NCBI RefSeq assembly: GCF_022829515.1
Contig: NZ_JAKSYL010000294.1
Span: 1-64,000, forward strand
Source of the DNA: Methylobacterium sp. J-048
GTDB taxonomy: Bacteria > Pseudomonadota > Alphaproteobacteria > Rhizobiales > Beijerinckiaceae
DNA: 64,000 nucleotides
Reading direction: 5' to 3'
Part shown: one piece after another, positions 34,257 through 42,955 of the stretch
Position numbering within the stretch: the stretch's first letter is position 1
How the letters are laid out: each line of letters begins with the position of its first letter
Made by a program: the position numbers and the translations under genes
The notes under the pieces: model-generated
What the model was told of the DNA's origin: nothing
The model's input: only the letters and a program-made list of their open reading frames with translations
The model's database searches: none

Positions 34257-35390
34257 TCATCGAACGGCCTTCCGGTTCCAGACGCCGTCCTCCCGCATCA
34301 TGTTCATCAGCAATCCTTCGCGCAGGCCCCGGTCGGCGATGCGCAGGCGCTCGGACGGGAAGGCCCGCCGGATCGCCTCCAGGATCGCGCAGCCCGCCAG
34401 TACCAGATCGGCGCGGTCGCGTCCGATGCAGGGATTGTCGGCCCGCTGCTCCAGGCGGGTATCGAGCAGGTCGTCGATGGCGGTCGAGACTTCGTGGTCG
34501 CTCATCCACAGGCCGTCCACCCGCCGCCGCTCGTAGCGGACCAGCCGCAGGTGCATGGCGGCGATCGTCGTCACCGTGCCGGAGGTGCCGAGCAGGTGGA
34601 AATGCGGGGCGGTGGCCGCCGCCGCCGCGCGGATCGCAAAGGCGGACAGTTTTTCCGCCACCTCCTCGACCATGCCCTCGAACATCCGTCGGGTCACCTC
34701 GGCGCCGCCATGGCGCTCGGCCAGGGTGACCACGCCGACGGGCAGGGAGTCCCAGGCGCGGATCCGCAGGGTCGGATCTGTGGACGGGTTGGCGGCCTCG
34801 CCGTCGAGCCAGGCGATCTCGGTGGAGCCGCCGCCGATATCGAAGATCACGACGGATTCGGCATCCGGGTCGGCGAGCGCCGCGCAGCCGGTCACCGCCA
34901 GATAGGCCTCCGTCTGCCGATCGACGATCTCGAGATCCAGGCCGACGCCGCGGCGGACGCGCTCGACGAAGGCGGCCCCGTTCACCGCCAGGCGGCAGGC
35001 CTCCGTGGCGATCACCTTGGCCCGCCTGACGCCCCGGGTCTGCATCTTGGTCCGGCAGATGCGCAGGGCCTCGACGGTCCGCTCGATCGCCGCGTCGTTG
35101 AGCCGGTCGGAGGTGCCCAGACCCTCGCCGAGCCGGACGATGCGCGAGAAGGCGTCGATCACCCGGAAGCCGCTGAAGGTCGGCTCGGCGATCAGCAGGC
35201 GGCAATTGTTGGTGCCGAGGTCCAGCGCCGCATAGGCGACGCGACGACGGTCACGGCCCGGCAGCGGGGCCGGACTCTGGAGCGGCGCTGCGCCGGTCGA
35301 CGGGCGGAACGGCGCGGCCGCGGCGGTCTCGTCCCTCATCGGCGCGGCCGTCGGTCCTTCGTGTCGGCCTGGAGCGTTGCGCTCGGCCAT
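34257..35390 (-). CDS. Ppx/GppA-family phosphatase
   Basis: A 377-residue member of the exopolyphosphatase/guanosine pentaphosphatase family, acting on polyphosphate or pppGpp. It shows the actin-like ATPase-fold motifs AALDLGTNNCRLLIAEP, FDIGGGSTEIAWLDG, and LLGTSGTVTTIAAMHL. The N-terminal 45 residues are disordered; a start at 35339 would remove 17 residues. It is shorter than long Ppx proteins with an HD domain, so its exact substrate is open. It precedes rlmE in the same operon. Confidence 0.9.
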   Translation of the reverse strand: MAERNAPGRHEGPTAAPMRDETAAAAPFRPSTGAAPLQSPAPLPGRDRRRVAYAALDLGTNNCRLLIAEPTFSGFRVIDAFSRIVRLGEGLGTSDRLNDAAIERTVEALRICRTKMQTRGVRRAKVIATEACRLAVNGAAFVERVRRGVGLDLEIVDRQTEAYLAVTGCAALADPDAESVVIFDIGGGSTEIAWLDGEAANPSTDPTLRIRAWDSLPVGVVTLAERHGGAEVTRRMFEGMVEEVAEKLSAFAIRAAAAATAPHFHLLGTSGTVTTIAAMHLRLVRYERRRVDGLWMSDHEVSTAIDDLLDTRLEQRADNPCIGRDRADLVLAGCAILEAIRRAFPSERLRIADRGLREGLLMNMMREDGVWNRKAVR

Positions 35391-35463
35391 TCTTGACGAG
35401 AGACCCTACAGGGTCGGTCGGGAACTGCAACGTCGGATCGAGACCGTACTCAGGCGACGGCCT

Positions 35464-35937
35464 TCAAGCGACGGCTTTCATGGCGCTGGTCCGGCGCGGG
35501 ATCGGCCGCAGCAGGCTCTTGACCTGGGAATAGGGGCGGGGCCGGTTGATCACCTCGTCGAGGCGCGACCACAGGGTTTTGGGCGAGAACGGCTTGGCGA
35601 TGATCTCGTTGACCCCGAGCGCCACCGCGCGGTCGACCACGTTCCGGCGCGGCTGGGCGAGCATCAGGATGATCGGGATGGTTGGGCAGGGCGAGGTCGA
35701 CGGCGTGCGCGCGAGCCGGATGAACTCTTCCCCCGACAGGATCGACAGGTCCCAGTCGATGATGCTGATGTCGGGCTTGCTCTCGGCCAGCACGCCCAGC
35801 GCCTCGGCGCCGTCCGGCGCTTCCAGCACGCGCTTGATGCCGACGCGCATGAGCATGTCGCGCACGATTCGCCGAATGTAGAGACTCTCGTCGACCACGA
35901 GGGCCGAGAGATCGGGGAATGTCGGGGTCGCGATCAT
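35464..35937 (-). CDS. Single-domain response regulator (CheY-like)
   Basis: A 157-residue receiver domain protein without an output domain. The acidic pair is in ALVVDESLYIRR, the phosphoacceptor is probably D61 in IIDWDLSILSGEEF and the conserved Lys is in IIAKPFSPKTLW. The Pro usually found four residues after the phosphoacceptor is replaced by Ser. The C-terminus is basic (PIPRRTSAMKAVA). No histidine kinase is adjacent, so it may take part in a phosphorelay or in motility or stress control. Confidence 0.88.
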   Translation of the reverse strand: MIATPTFPDLSALVVDESLYIRRIVRDMLMRVGIKRVLEAPDGAEALGVLAESKPDISIIDWDLSILSGEEFIRLARTPSTSPCPTIPIILMLAQPRRNVVDRAVALGVNEIIAKPFSPKTLWSRLDEVINRPRPYSQVKSLLRPIPRRTSAMKAVA

Positions 35938-36270
35938 GGCCGGGTGCCGTTGCGGGGCGCGCCGCGAGTCTAGCCGAACAGCCTTTGCGTTTCGCTAACG
36001 CCCTCGGGGATGCGCCGATGCCGGTGCCCGCAGGGCGAATGGCAGATCGAGCCGGATCGTCGTTCTGCGTTGTTTGCCGCAAGAAAGTAACGAAACCGGC
36101 GCGTGTTGGCCAAGAAGGTCCTTGCGGTCAAGGCCCGATTGCGTCAGGACTGGGGCGTTATTCTTGGTTACCGCGACCGGGGGTAATGATAGTGCGGGGC
36201 GTGGGCTGTCTGGGATGGCGCGCACGCGGTATTCGAGACCAGGGCGGCGGACGGTTTTTGCGAGCTTTCG
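35938..36270. other. 333-base gap upstream of the cold-shock gene
   Basis: No gene was recognised. It probably contains the promoter and a long leader for the cold-shock protein; TTGGTT at 36164 with TGATAG at 36187 (spacing 17) is a weak promoter candidate. Cold-shock genes often have structured leaders, but I cannot fold this one here. Confidence 0.35.
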
Positions 36271-37083
36271 ATGGGACGTGGTCGTGATTTCAGGGGGCCG
36301 CAGAAGCGCGGCTTCGACGAGGCTGGCGAGCCGAGATGGCCTGATCAGGCTCCCCCCAGCGGCGGATACGGCGGTGGTGGTTTCGGTGGCGGTGGTGGCG
36401 GTTTCGGCGGCGGCGGTTTCGACCGTGGTCCGCCCCGCGGCGGCCCAAGCGCTGCACCGGTGGCAACCGGGCCGGAGCGTGACGCGACGGTCAAATGGTT
36501 CAACAAGGAGAAGGGCTTCGGCTTCGTCGAACTCGGCGATGGCTCGGGCGATGCCTTCCTCCACATCCGTGCCGTCGAGGCTGCCGGCCACGCCGACCTG
36601 ATGCCGGGTACCCGGCTGACGGTCACCACGGCGCAGGGTCAGAAGGGCCCGCAGGTCACGAGCGTCACCAGCGTCGACACCTCCACGGCTGAAGCGCCCG
36701 CGCCCCGGCGCGAGCTGCGTCCGCGCACCGGCGGCTTCGGCGGCGACCGCTTCGGTGGCGGTGGCGGTGGCGCAGGCGGCTACGGTGGTGGTGGCGGCGG
36801 CTACGGCGGCGGTGCCGGCGGCGGCTATGGTGCGGGTGGCGGTGGCGGCGGCCGTGCCGCCTCTGGCCCCTCGGTCGAGATGAGCGGCACCGTGAAGTGG
36901 TACGATCCCGCGAAGGGCTTCGGCTTCGTCTCGGTCAATGACGGCGGCAAGGACGTGTTCGTCCACCGCTCGGCCCTGTCTCGCGCCGGTCTCGAATCAC
37001 TGGCCGAAGGCCAGCAGGTCACCCTCGGCGTCGTCGAGGGTCAGAAGGGCCGTGAGGCTTCGAGCATCAACGTCGAAGATTGA
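36271..37083 (+). CDS. Protein with two cold-shock domains and glycine-rich linkers
   Basis: A 270-residue nucleic-acid-binding protein. Cold-shock domain 1 (about 70-135) has RNP1 KGFGFVEL and RNP2 DAFLHI; domain 2 (206-270) has KGFGFVSV and DVFVHR. A Gly/Tyr/Phe-rich stretch precedes domain 1 (residues 30-60) and another separates the domains (about 155-200). It likely binds single-stranded RNA or DNA, as an RNA chaperone. Double-domain forms are known in alphaproteobacteria, but the length of the Gly-rich parts is notable. A terminator follows. Confidence 0.93.
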   Translation: MGRGRDFRGPQKRGFDEAGEPRWPDQAPPSGGYGGGGFGGGGGGFGGGGFDRGPPRGGPSAAPVATGPERDATVKWFNKEKGFGFVELGDGSGDAFLHIRAVEAAGHADLMPGTRLTVTTAQGQKGPQVTSVTSVDTSTAEAPAPRRELRPRTGGFGGDRFGGGGGGAGGYGGGGGGYGGGAGGGYGAGGGGGGRAASGPSVEMSGTVKWYDPAKGFGFVSVNDGGKDVFVHRSALSRAGLESLAEGQQVTLGVVEGQKGREASSINVED

Positions 37084-37128
37084 TCGGTTCCGCGGCCGTC
37101 TTCCTGCCGCGATCCCTGAGGATTCTTG

Positions 37129-37160
37129 AAGGCGGCGGCTCCGATCGGAGCCGCCGCCTT
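37129..37160 (+). terminator. Hairpin terminator after the cold-shock gene
   Basis: A perfect 14-bp stem AAGGCGGCGGCTCC / GGAGCCGCCGCCTT with loop GATC. It lies 45 bases after the stop. Confidence 0.88.
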
Positions 37161-37179
37161 CTCGCGTTTCGGAACCGTC

Positions 37180-37437
37180 ATGCGCCGCGTATCGATGCCG
37201 ATGCTCCTGCTCGTCCTCGCGAGCACCGCCGCGCGGGCCGAAGATTTCACGGGCTTCTATGCCGGGCCCAATGCCGGCTACGCCTGGGGCCGGGATCGCG
37301 GCCGGCGGGAGGGTGCGCATGCACCGGATCCCATCCGAACCGATGCCAATCCCGACCTGCCCCCGAGCGCGCGCGATGCCGCGCTGGCCCTGCGGCGGTC
37401 CGACCGGCGCGGCCCCGGCACCGCGGACAAACGCTGA
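37180..37437 (+). CDS. Small secreted protein resembling the start of an outer-membrane beta-barrel
   Basis: An 85-residue protein with a signal peptide (MLLLVLASTAARA-ED) followed by DFTGFYAGPNAGYAWGRDRG. That stretch resembles the first strand of Omp25/Omp31-type barrels of this order, but the chain then becomes Arg/Asp/Pro-rich and ends after 85 residues. It may be a true small secreted protein or the stub of a lost outer-membrane protein gene. The start ATG at 37180 lies 20 bases after the cold-shock terminator. Confidence 0.6.
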   Translation: MRRVSMPMLLLVLASTAARAEDFTGFYAGPNAGYAWGRDRGRREGAHAPDPIRTDANPDLPPSARDAALALRRSDRRGPGTADKR

Positions 37438-37624
37438 GATCTGGGCTGACAGGCAGCGAAGCCATCCCGGCTCGCTATGCTGGCCCGGAAATTCTGGGGT
37501 GTCCGGACGCCTCCGTCCGGGGGGCCGCTGCGCATTGAGATCTGTGGTTGTGACACGAGCTGGCGAGGCTGCGATCCGGCCGGGGCGCGGCACGGCGACA
37601 ACCCTTAAGCGGCTCTCGCCACAC

Positions 37625-37641
37625 TGGAATCATTCCCAAAC
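37625..37641. promoter_or_regulatory. Candidate iron-control box (Irr ICE-like) before the iron-uptake operon
   Basis: TGGAATCATTCCCAAAC contains the perfect centre GGAAT-C-ATTCC, which matches the GAAT-N-ATTC core of the Irr control element, and ends in CAAAC like its half-site. It is 72 bases before the DUF3649 gene. The rest of the 275-base gap shows nothing else. Confidence 0.4.
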
Positions 37642-37712
37642 ATAGCCGTTGCGAGGTCCCGTCGGCCGCTGCTAGGCCGCCCTATGAGATCACGAATCCG
37701 GGAGATCGCGCC

Positions 37713-38024
37713 ATGAGCGCCCGCTCCATGCCGGGATTGACCTACCGCCTTGCGGTTGCCGGGCGGGTGGTGCTGGCTTCTGTCGGCGGTTACGGGGTCG
37801 CGGCGTTGTCGGCCGCCCTGCTGGCGCTGATCCTGCCGATGCCGCGCTCAGAGGCGGTCTCGACCGGAACGCTGGCGAGCTTCGCGATCATGGCCGGCGC
37901 GGTGATCTGGGTGTTCGCGGCGCGGACCCTGTTGCATGCGGCGCTGGTCCTCGGGCTGATTGCGGTGCTTCTGGGGACAGGCCTGTGGCTGGCCGGGGCA
38001 TTCACCACGGCGATGGCTCCATGA
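37713..38024 (+). CDS. DUF3649 membrane protein (iron-uptake operon)
   Basis: A 103-residue protein with three hydrophobic spans (VLASVGGYGVAALSAALLA, FAIMAGAVIWVFAA and AALVLGLIAVLLGTGLWL). The size, first position and partners fit the DUF3649 family, which is found beside PepSY and DUF3325 proteins in ferric siderophore uptake loci. The stop overlaps the next start (ATGA). Role is not known in detail; it lies in the inner membrane. Confidence 0.78.
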   Translation: MSARSMPGLTYRLAVAGRVVLASVGGYGVAALSAALLALILPMPRSEAVSTGTLASFAIMAGAVIWVFAARTLLHAALVLGLIAVLLGTGLWLAGAFTTAMAP

Positions 38025-39544
38025 GCCGGCCCGGGAAAAGCGTCCGGCAATCGATGGCGTGGCTGCACACCTGGTCCGGCCTCGTGGTCGGCTGGGTGCT
38101 GTTTGCGATCTTCGTCACCGGGACGGCGACCTATTACCGTCCCCAGATCTCGGAATGGATGCGGCCCGAACTGACCGAGCCCACGGCCGATCCGGCCGCC
38201 GCGGCCACCCGCGCCGCCGCCTATCTCGGGCGGCAGATGCCGGATGCGCTGGGCTGGTCAGTCAGACTCCCGACAGCGGAGAATCCCGCCACCGAGGTGT
38301 ATTGGTGGAACAACCCGGCCGGGCCGTATCACCACGCGCTCCTCGATCCCGCCACCGGCGAGCGGTCGCAGGCGCGCGACACCAAGGGGGGCGACTTCCT
38401 CTACCGCTTCCATTTCGAGCTGAGCCTGCCGCCGGTCTGGGGCCGTTGGATCGTGGGGATCTGCGCGATGATCCTGCTGATCTCGCTGATCACCGGGATC
38501 GTCACCCATCGGCGCATCTTCGCGGACTTTTTCACCTTCCGGCGGGACAAGTCCGCGCAGCGCGGTTGGCTCGATGCCCACAACGTCGTCGGCGTGCTGG
38601 CGCTGCCGTTCCACCTGATGATCGTCTATACCGGCCTGATCGAGCTCGGGCCGCTGCTGATGCCCTGGGGCGTGCAGGCGGCCTATCAGCATGATGTCCA
38701 GGCCTACTATACCGAAGCCGGGATCATGATGGCGGCGCGCGAGGCTGCGGGCCAGCCGGGAGCCCTGATGCCGCTCGGCGACATCGTGGCGCGCGCGATC
38801 GCCGCTCACGGCGAGGCCCCCGAGGTGGTCCTGGTGACGATGCCGGGCGACGCGGCATCGAGCGTCACGGCGTTCTTCGAGGAGCCGCCCGGTCTCGCGC
38901 ATCTTCATCCGCAGATCCTCTATGCCGGCGATACCGGCGCCGAACTCTCGCGCAGCGGCGATGTCGGAGCGGCGACCCGCACCGGCGCCGTGATGGTCGG
39001 GCTGCACGAGGCGCATTTCGCCGCCGCGCCCCTGCGGGTGCTGTTCTTCCTGTGCGGCCTCATGGGCGCGGCGACCATCGCCTCCGGCCTCGTGCTCTGG
39101 ACCGTCGCGCGGGCGCCGAAGGGCGCCGACCCGGCGGGCTTCGGCCTGCGTCTGGTGCGCGTGCTGAACCTCGGCACGATCGCCGGGCTCCCGACGGGGC
39201 TGGCGGCCTATTTCCTGGCCAACCGCCTGCTGCCGCACGATCTCGCGGCTCGGGCGGATTGGGAGGTGCGCGGCTTCTTCGCGGCCTGGATCCTCGCCGC
39301 CATCGCGGCGGCCCTGTATCCGCGGGCCAGGGCGTGGCCGACTTCCCTCGCGGTGGCGGCGGTCGCCTTCCTGGCGATCCCGATCATCGACGCGCTGACC
39401 GTCGCTCAGGCCCGGTTCCTTGGGTTCGATGCGGCGATGCTGGCGGTGGCCGTCCTGCTTGCCCTCGGCGCGCGCCTGGCGGCCAAGCGGCCGAGCCGTG
39501 TGCGGGCGAGCCATCCGAACCTGGCCGGGGCGGTCGAAGCGTGA
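38021..39544 (+). CDS. PepSY-domain membrane protein (siderophore reductase-like)
   Basis: A 507-residue inner-membrane protein of the PepSY-associated TM family. It begins with MAWLHTWSGLVVGWVLFAIFVTG, a first helix carrying a His as found in this family, and then has PepSY-type periplasmic regions and spans such as WIVGICAMILLISLITGIVTH and LAALPF-type helices to the end, where four more spans lie. Conserved histidines (LDAHNVVGVLALPFH, VGLHEAHFAA) could bind haem; members such as FoxB/PiuB-like proteins reduce or handle ferric siderophores. Coupled to both neighbours by 4-base overlaps. Confidence 0.85.
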   Translation: MSRPGKSVRQSMAWLHTWSGLVVGWVLFAIFVTGTATYYRPQISEWMRPELTEPTADPAAAATRAAAYLGRQMPDALGWSVRLPTAENPATEVYWWNNPAGPYHHALLDPATGERSQARDTKGGDFLYRFHFELSLPPVWGRWIVGICAMILLISLITGIVTHRRIFADFFTFRRDKSAQRGWLDAHNVVGVLALPFHLMIVYTGLIELGPLLMPWGVQAAYQHDVQAYYTEAGIMMAAREAAGQPGALMPLGDIVARAIAAHGEAPEVVLVTMPGDAASSVTAFFEEPPGLAHLHPQILYAGDTGAELSRSGDVGAATRTGAVMVGLHEAHFAAAPLRVLFFLCGLMGAATIASGLVLWTVARAPKGADPAGFGLRLVRVLNLGTIAGLPTGLAAYFLANRLLPHDLAARADWEVRGFFAAWILAAIAAALYPRARAWPTSLAVAAVAFLAIPIIDALTVAQARFLGFDAAMLAVAVLLALGARLAAKRPSRVRASHPNLAGAVEA

Positions 39545-39888
39545 CCTCCGCCGCGTTGGCGCTGAGCCTCACCCTCAGCTTTTCCAGCTTCGCCGCCCTG
39601 GCGCTCAGCATGGACCGGCATCACCGCGCGGTGTTCCGCGTACCCGCGCCGCGCAGCCGCTTCCGGAGCCTGCGCGCGGCTGGTTGGTCGGGGCTCGCCG
39701 TGTCGCTGGCCGCCTCGATCGCCTGCAGCGGCTGGAATTTCGGGCCGGTGCAATGGATCGGGGGCCTGACCGGGGCGGCGCTGCTGGTAGTCGCCGTGAT
39801 GTCCTACCGGCCGGCCTGGCTGCGGGCGGCCGCCATCGCGGCGCTGCCGCTGGCGATGATCGCCCTGCCGTTCGCGATGGGCTCCTGA
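39541..39888 (+). CDS. DUF3325 membrane protein (iron-uptake operon)
   Basis: A 115-residue protein with about four hydrophobic spans (LALSLTLSFSSFAALAL, GWSGLAVSLAASIACSGW, LTGAALLVVAVMS, AAIAALPLAMIALPF). It matches the DUF3325 family in size, place and the SMDRHHRAVFR motif. GTG at 39541 overlaps the PepSY stop. No TonB-dependent receptor gene, usually found in such clusters, is present here. Confidence 0.78.
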   Translation: MTSAALALSLTLSFSSFAALALSMDRHHRAVFRVPAPRSRFRSLRAAGWSGLAVSLAASIACSGWNFGPVQWIGGLTGAALLVVAVMSYRPAWLRAAAIAALPLAMIALPFAMGS

Positions 39889-40235
39889 GAATCGGCCGCG
39901 AAGCTAACCGTCAAGGTCAGCGCCTTGCAATCAGAACAATGCAAAAGTGTTGGTCGAGCCCCCGCTGGCCACCCGCGGCATTCCGGTCGTACTTGCGCCG
40001 GCAGCGGCCGTTTTCGGAGCGTCCCAGAATTGTCCCCTCGCGATCCTGATCGGGAGGGCGTAGGATCGCGTCACTCGCGCACTGGCCAAAAGTCCACCTT
40101 GATTCGGCAGGCCAAAAGCCATTGGCTGCCATCCGAGACGAACCGGACCAAGTCGAAACAACCGGCGGTCCGTGTACCAGCTTCAGCCCAAGAGCCGCGG
40201 TTCGCGAGGCCGGGGCCTATGGAGGGAACACAGCC
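39889..40235. other. 347-base regulatory gap before the aldehyde dehydrogenase
   Basis: No gene was recognised. The main feature is a pair of direct repeats listed separately. A ribosome-binding stretch GGAGGG is at 40221-40226, ten bases before the ATG. Confidence 0.4.
40084..40118 (+). promoter_or_regulatory. Direct repeat GGCCAAAAG, candidate activator site
   Basis: GGCCAAAAG occurs exactly at 40084-40092 and 40110-40118, a 26-base period, 118-152 bases before the aldehyde dehydrogenase start. The layout suits a site for two regulator units on nearly the same face of the helix. Confidence 0.4.
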
Positions 40236-41759
40236 ATGAACAAGCCGGAATTCCTTGGCGACGCCCGCACAAAGTCGCCCTTCTCGGCCCGCTACGACAA
40301 CTTCATCGGCGGCCAGTGGGTCGCCCCGACTGCCGGCCGCTATTTCGAGAACACGTCGCCGATCACCGGCAAAGTGATCTGCGAGGTCGCCCGCTCCGAC
40401 GCCTCCGACGTCGACAAGGCCCTCGACGCCGCCCACGCGGCCAAGGAATCCTGGGGCCGCACCGCCCCGGCCGAGCGCGCCCGCATCCTCAACAAGCTGG
40501 CCGACCGGATGGAGGAAAACCTCGATCTGATCGCGCTCGCCGAGACCTGGGACAACGGCAAGCCGATCCGCGAGACGACCAACGCCGACATCCCCCTGGC
40601 GATCGACCATTTCCGCTACTTCGCCGGCTGCATCCGCGCGCAGGAAGGCTCGATCTCCGAGATCGACCACGACACGGTGGCCTACCACTTCCACGAGCCG
40701 CTCGGCGTCGTCGGCCAGATCATCCCGTGGAACTTCCCGATCCTGATGGCGGTCTGGAAGCTCGCCCCGGCGATCGCCGCCGGCAATTGCGTGGTGCTCA
40801 AGCCCGCCGAGCAGACCCCCGCCTCGATCCTGGTGGTGATGGAGCTGCTGGCTGACCTGCTGCCCCCGGGCGTGATCAACATCGTCAACGGCTTCGGCCT
40901 CGAGGCCGGCAAGCCGCTGGCCTCCTCGCCGCGCATCGCCAAGATCGCGTTCACCGGTGAGACCACCACCGGCCGCCTGATCATGCAATACGCCTCGCAG
41001 AACCTGATCCCGGTGACGCTGGAGCTGGGCGGCAAGTCGCCGAACATCTTCTTCGCCGACGTGGCCAACGAGGACGACGACTTCTTCGACAAGGCTCTCG
41101 AAGGCCTGACGATGTTCGCCCTCAACCAGGGCGAGGTCTGCACCTGCCCGAGCCGCGCACTGGTGCACGAGTCGATCTACGACCGCTTCATGGAGCGGGC
41201 GATCAAGCGGGTCGAGGCGATTACCCAGGGCTCGCCGCTGGATCCGGCCACGATGATCGGCGCCCAGGCCTCGGGCGAGCAGATGGAGAAGATCCTCAGC
41301 TACATCGATATCGGCCGCCAGGAAGGCGCGCAGCTGCTCACCGGCGGCGAGCGCAACGTCAAGGACGGCGAGCTGGCCGAGGGCTTCTACGTGCAGCCGA
41401 CGGTGTTCCGCGGCCACAACAAGATGCGGATCTTCCAGGAGGAGATCTTCGGGCCGGTCCTGTCGGTCACGACCTTCAAGGACGATGCCGACGCGCTGGC
41501 GATCGCCAACGACACCCTGTACGGCCTCGGCGCCGGCATCTGGACCCGCGACGGGACCCGCGCCTATCGCTTCGGCCGGGCGATCCAGGCCGGCCGCGTC
41601 TGGACCAACTGCTACCACGCCTACCCGGCCCACGCGGCCTTCGGCGGCTACAAGCAGTCCGGCATCGGCCGCGAGACCCACAAGATGATGCTCGATCACT
41701 ACCAGCAGACCAAGAACATGCTGGTCAGCTACTCGGCCAAGAAGCTCGGCTTCTTCTGA
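40236..41759 (+). CDS. NAD-dependent aldehyde dehydrogenase (ExaC/AcoD type)
   Basis: A 507-residue aldehyde dehydrogenase that oxidises short-chain aldehydes such as acetaldehyde with NAD. The catalytic cysteine is at residue 302 (NQGEVCTCPSRALV), the general base Glu is in TLELGGKSPNI, and the coenzyme motif IIPWNFPILMAVWK is present. The N-terminus (YDNFIGGQWVAPTAGRYFENTSP) is of the ExaC/AcoD group. The neighbouring DUF779 gene supports this, since the two families are often adjacent. Ends at a strong terminator. Confidence 0.93.
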   Translation: MNKPEFLGDARTKSPFSARYDNFIGGQWVAPTAGRYFENTSPITGKVICEVARSDASDVDKALDAAHAAKESWGRTAPAERARILNKLADRMEENLDLIALAETWDNGKPIRETTNADIPLAIDHFRYFAGCIRAQEGSISEIDHDTVAYHFHEPLGVVGQIIPWNFPILMAVWKLAPAIAAGNCVVLKPAEQTPASILVVMELLADLLPPGVINIVNGFGLEAGKPLASSPRIAKIAFTGETTTGRLIMQYASQNLIPVTLELGGKSPNIFFADVANEDDDFFDKALEGLTMFALNQGEVCTCPSRALVHESIYDRFMERAIKRVEAITQGSPLDPATMIGAQASGEQMEKILSYIDIGRQEGAQLLTGGERNVKDGELAEGFYVQPTVFRGHNKMRIFQEEIFGPVLSVTTFKDDADALAIANDTLYGLGAGIWTRDGTRAYRFGRAIQAGRVWTNCYHAYPAHAAFGGYKQSGIGRETHKMMLDHYQQTKNMLVSYSAKKLGFF

Positions 41760-41793
41760 GCTCCGGTCCGGGTCATCCTCCGAGCCGACTTCG

Positions 41794-41819
41794 CCCCGGC
41801 CTCACGGCCGGGGTTTTTT
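41794..41819 (+). terminator. Rho-independent terminator of the aldehyde dehydrogenase gene
   Basis: Stem CCCCGGCC / GGCCGGGG with loop TCAC and six T, 34 bases after the stop. Confidence 0.95.
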
Positions 41820-41883
41820 GTTTGGGGAGGGGTGGGTCGATGCGGTTCGCGACACCATCCTGGGCGCCACGCCCGTCCAATCC

Positions 41884-42001
41884 CCCCCTCATCCTGAGGT
41901 GCCGAAGCGAAGCGGAGGCCTCGAAGGAGCCCTCCAGGGATCGCAAAGCCTTCTGGAAGGCTCCTTCGAGGCTCGCTGCGCTCGCACCTCAGGATGAGGG
42001 G
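41884..42001. repeat. Palindromic repeat family A, copy 3
   Basis: Same bipartite palindrome as at 10061. It fills most of the 343-base gap between the aldehyde dehydrogenase terminator and DUF779. Confidence 0.9.
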
Positions 42002-42102
42002 GAGAGTGGGAGAGCCGGAGGCACACGGGCCTCCCCAATGAGATCCGCCGTAGAAATTAGGATCTCAGCACGCATATCCACCAACCAGAAGGGGAGGGCA
42101 GT

Positions 42103-42528
42103 ATGAGTGCGGTCTCAACGCAAGAATCCACCACCGCCGAGCAAGTCGGCGCCGACGGCACGCCGCTGCGGGTCACCGCCACCCCGACGGCGCTTGCGCT
42201 GATCGATGAGTTGCGCGGCGAGTACGGCCCGGTGATGTTCCACCAGTCCGGCGGCTGCTGCGACGGGTCCTCGCCGATGTGCTACCCGGTCGGCGACTTC
42301 CTTGTGAGCGACGGCGACGTCCACCTCGGCACCGTCGGCGGCGCCGACTTCTTCATCAGCCGGTCGCAGTTCGGGGTCTGGAAGCACACCCACCTGATCC
42401 TCGACGTGGTGCCCGGGCGCGGCGGCATGTTCTCGCTGGAAAACGGCCGCGAGAAGCGCTTCCATATCCGCTCGCGCCTGTTCAGCGAGGCCGAGAATCG
42501 GGCCCTCGACGGGGCGTGCAAGCTCTGA
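42103..42528 (+). CDS. DUF779-family protein
   Basis: A 141-residue protein of the DUF779 family, with the conserved cysteine region HQSGGCCDGSSPMCYP, then DVHLGTVGGADFFIS and THLILDVVPGRGGMFSLENG and KRFHIRSRLF. Family members occur beside acetaldehyde or alcohol-oxidising dehydrogenase genes; the three cysteines could bind a metal. Its role is not established. The start follows a GGGGAGGG site. An AhpD-like gene follows 16 bases on. Confidence 0.9.
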   Translation: MSAVSTQESTTAEQVGADGTPLRVTATPTALALIDELRGEYGPVMFHQSGGCCDGSSPMCYPVGDFLVSDGDVHLGTVGGADFFISRSQFGVWKHTHLILDVVPGRGGMFSLENGREKRFHIRSRLFSEAENRALDGACKL

Positions 42529-42544
42529 GGCGGGGAGGGGATCA

Positions 42545-42955
42545 ATGGCGACCGTGAAGCTTTGGAGCGATGCCGAGGCGGAGGCCGACCCGCGGGTGCG
42601 GGCGGTGTTCGCCGACATCCGGGCGACCCGAAACGCGGACTTCATCAACAATTTCTGGCGCGGCCTCGCCAACGACCCAGGCCTTCTGGAGCGGACCTGG
42701 GCCAGCCTCAAGGTCGTGATGGGGCCGGGCAGCCTCGATCCGCTGACCAAGGAACTGGTCTACATCGCGGTCTCGATCACCAACGGCTGCCCCTACTGCA
42801 TCCACTCGCACACCGCCGCGGCGGGCGCGAAGGGCCTGACCCCGGAGCAGCACGGCGAGTTCCTGGCGGTGGTCGGCATGGCCAACCAGACGAACGCCCT
42901 GGTCAACGGCATGCAAATCCCGGTGGATGCCGCGTTCAAGGTGGGGGAGTCATGA
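42545..42955 (+). CDS. Carboxymuconolactone decarboxylase/AhpD-like protein
   Basis: A 136-residue all-helical CMD-family protein. It has the redox-type motif GCPYCIHSHTAAA (CxxC followed by His three residues later), as in AhpD-like alkylhydroperoxidases, so peroxide- or thiol-linked function is more likely than ring decarboxylation. The start ATG is at 42545. It overlaps the cupin gene by 4 bases and follows DUF779, making a three-gene unit after the aldehyde dehydrogenase. Confidence 0.88.
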   Translation: MATVKLWSDAEAEADPRVRAVFADIRATRNADFINNFWRGLANDPGLLERTWASLKVVMGPGSLDPLTKELVYIAVSITNGCPYCIHSHTAAAGAKGLTPEQHGEFLAVVGMANQTNALVNGMQIPVDAAFKVGES

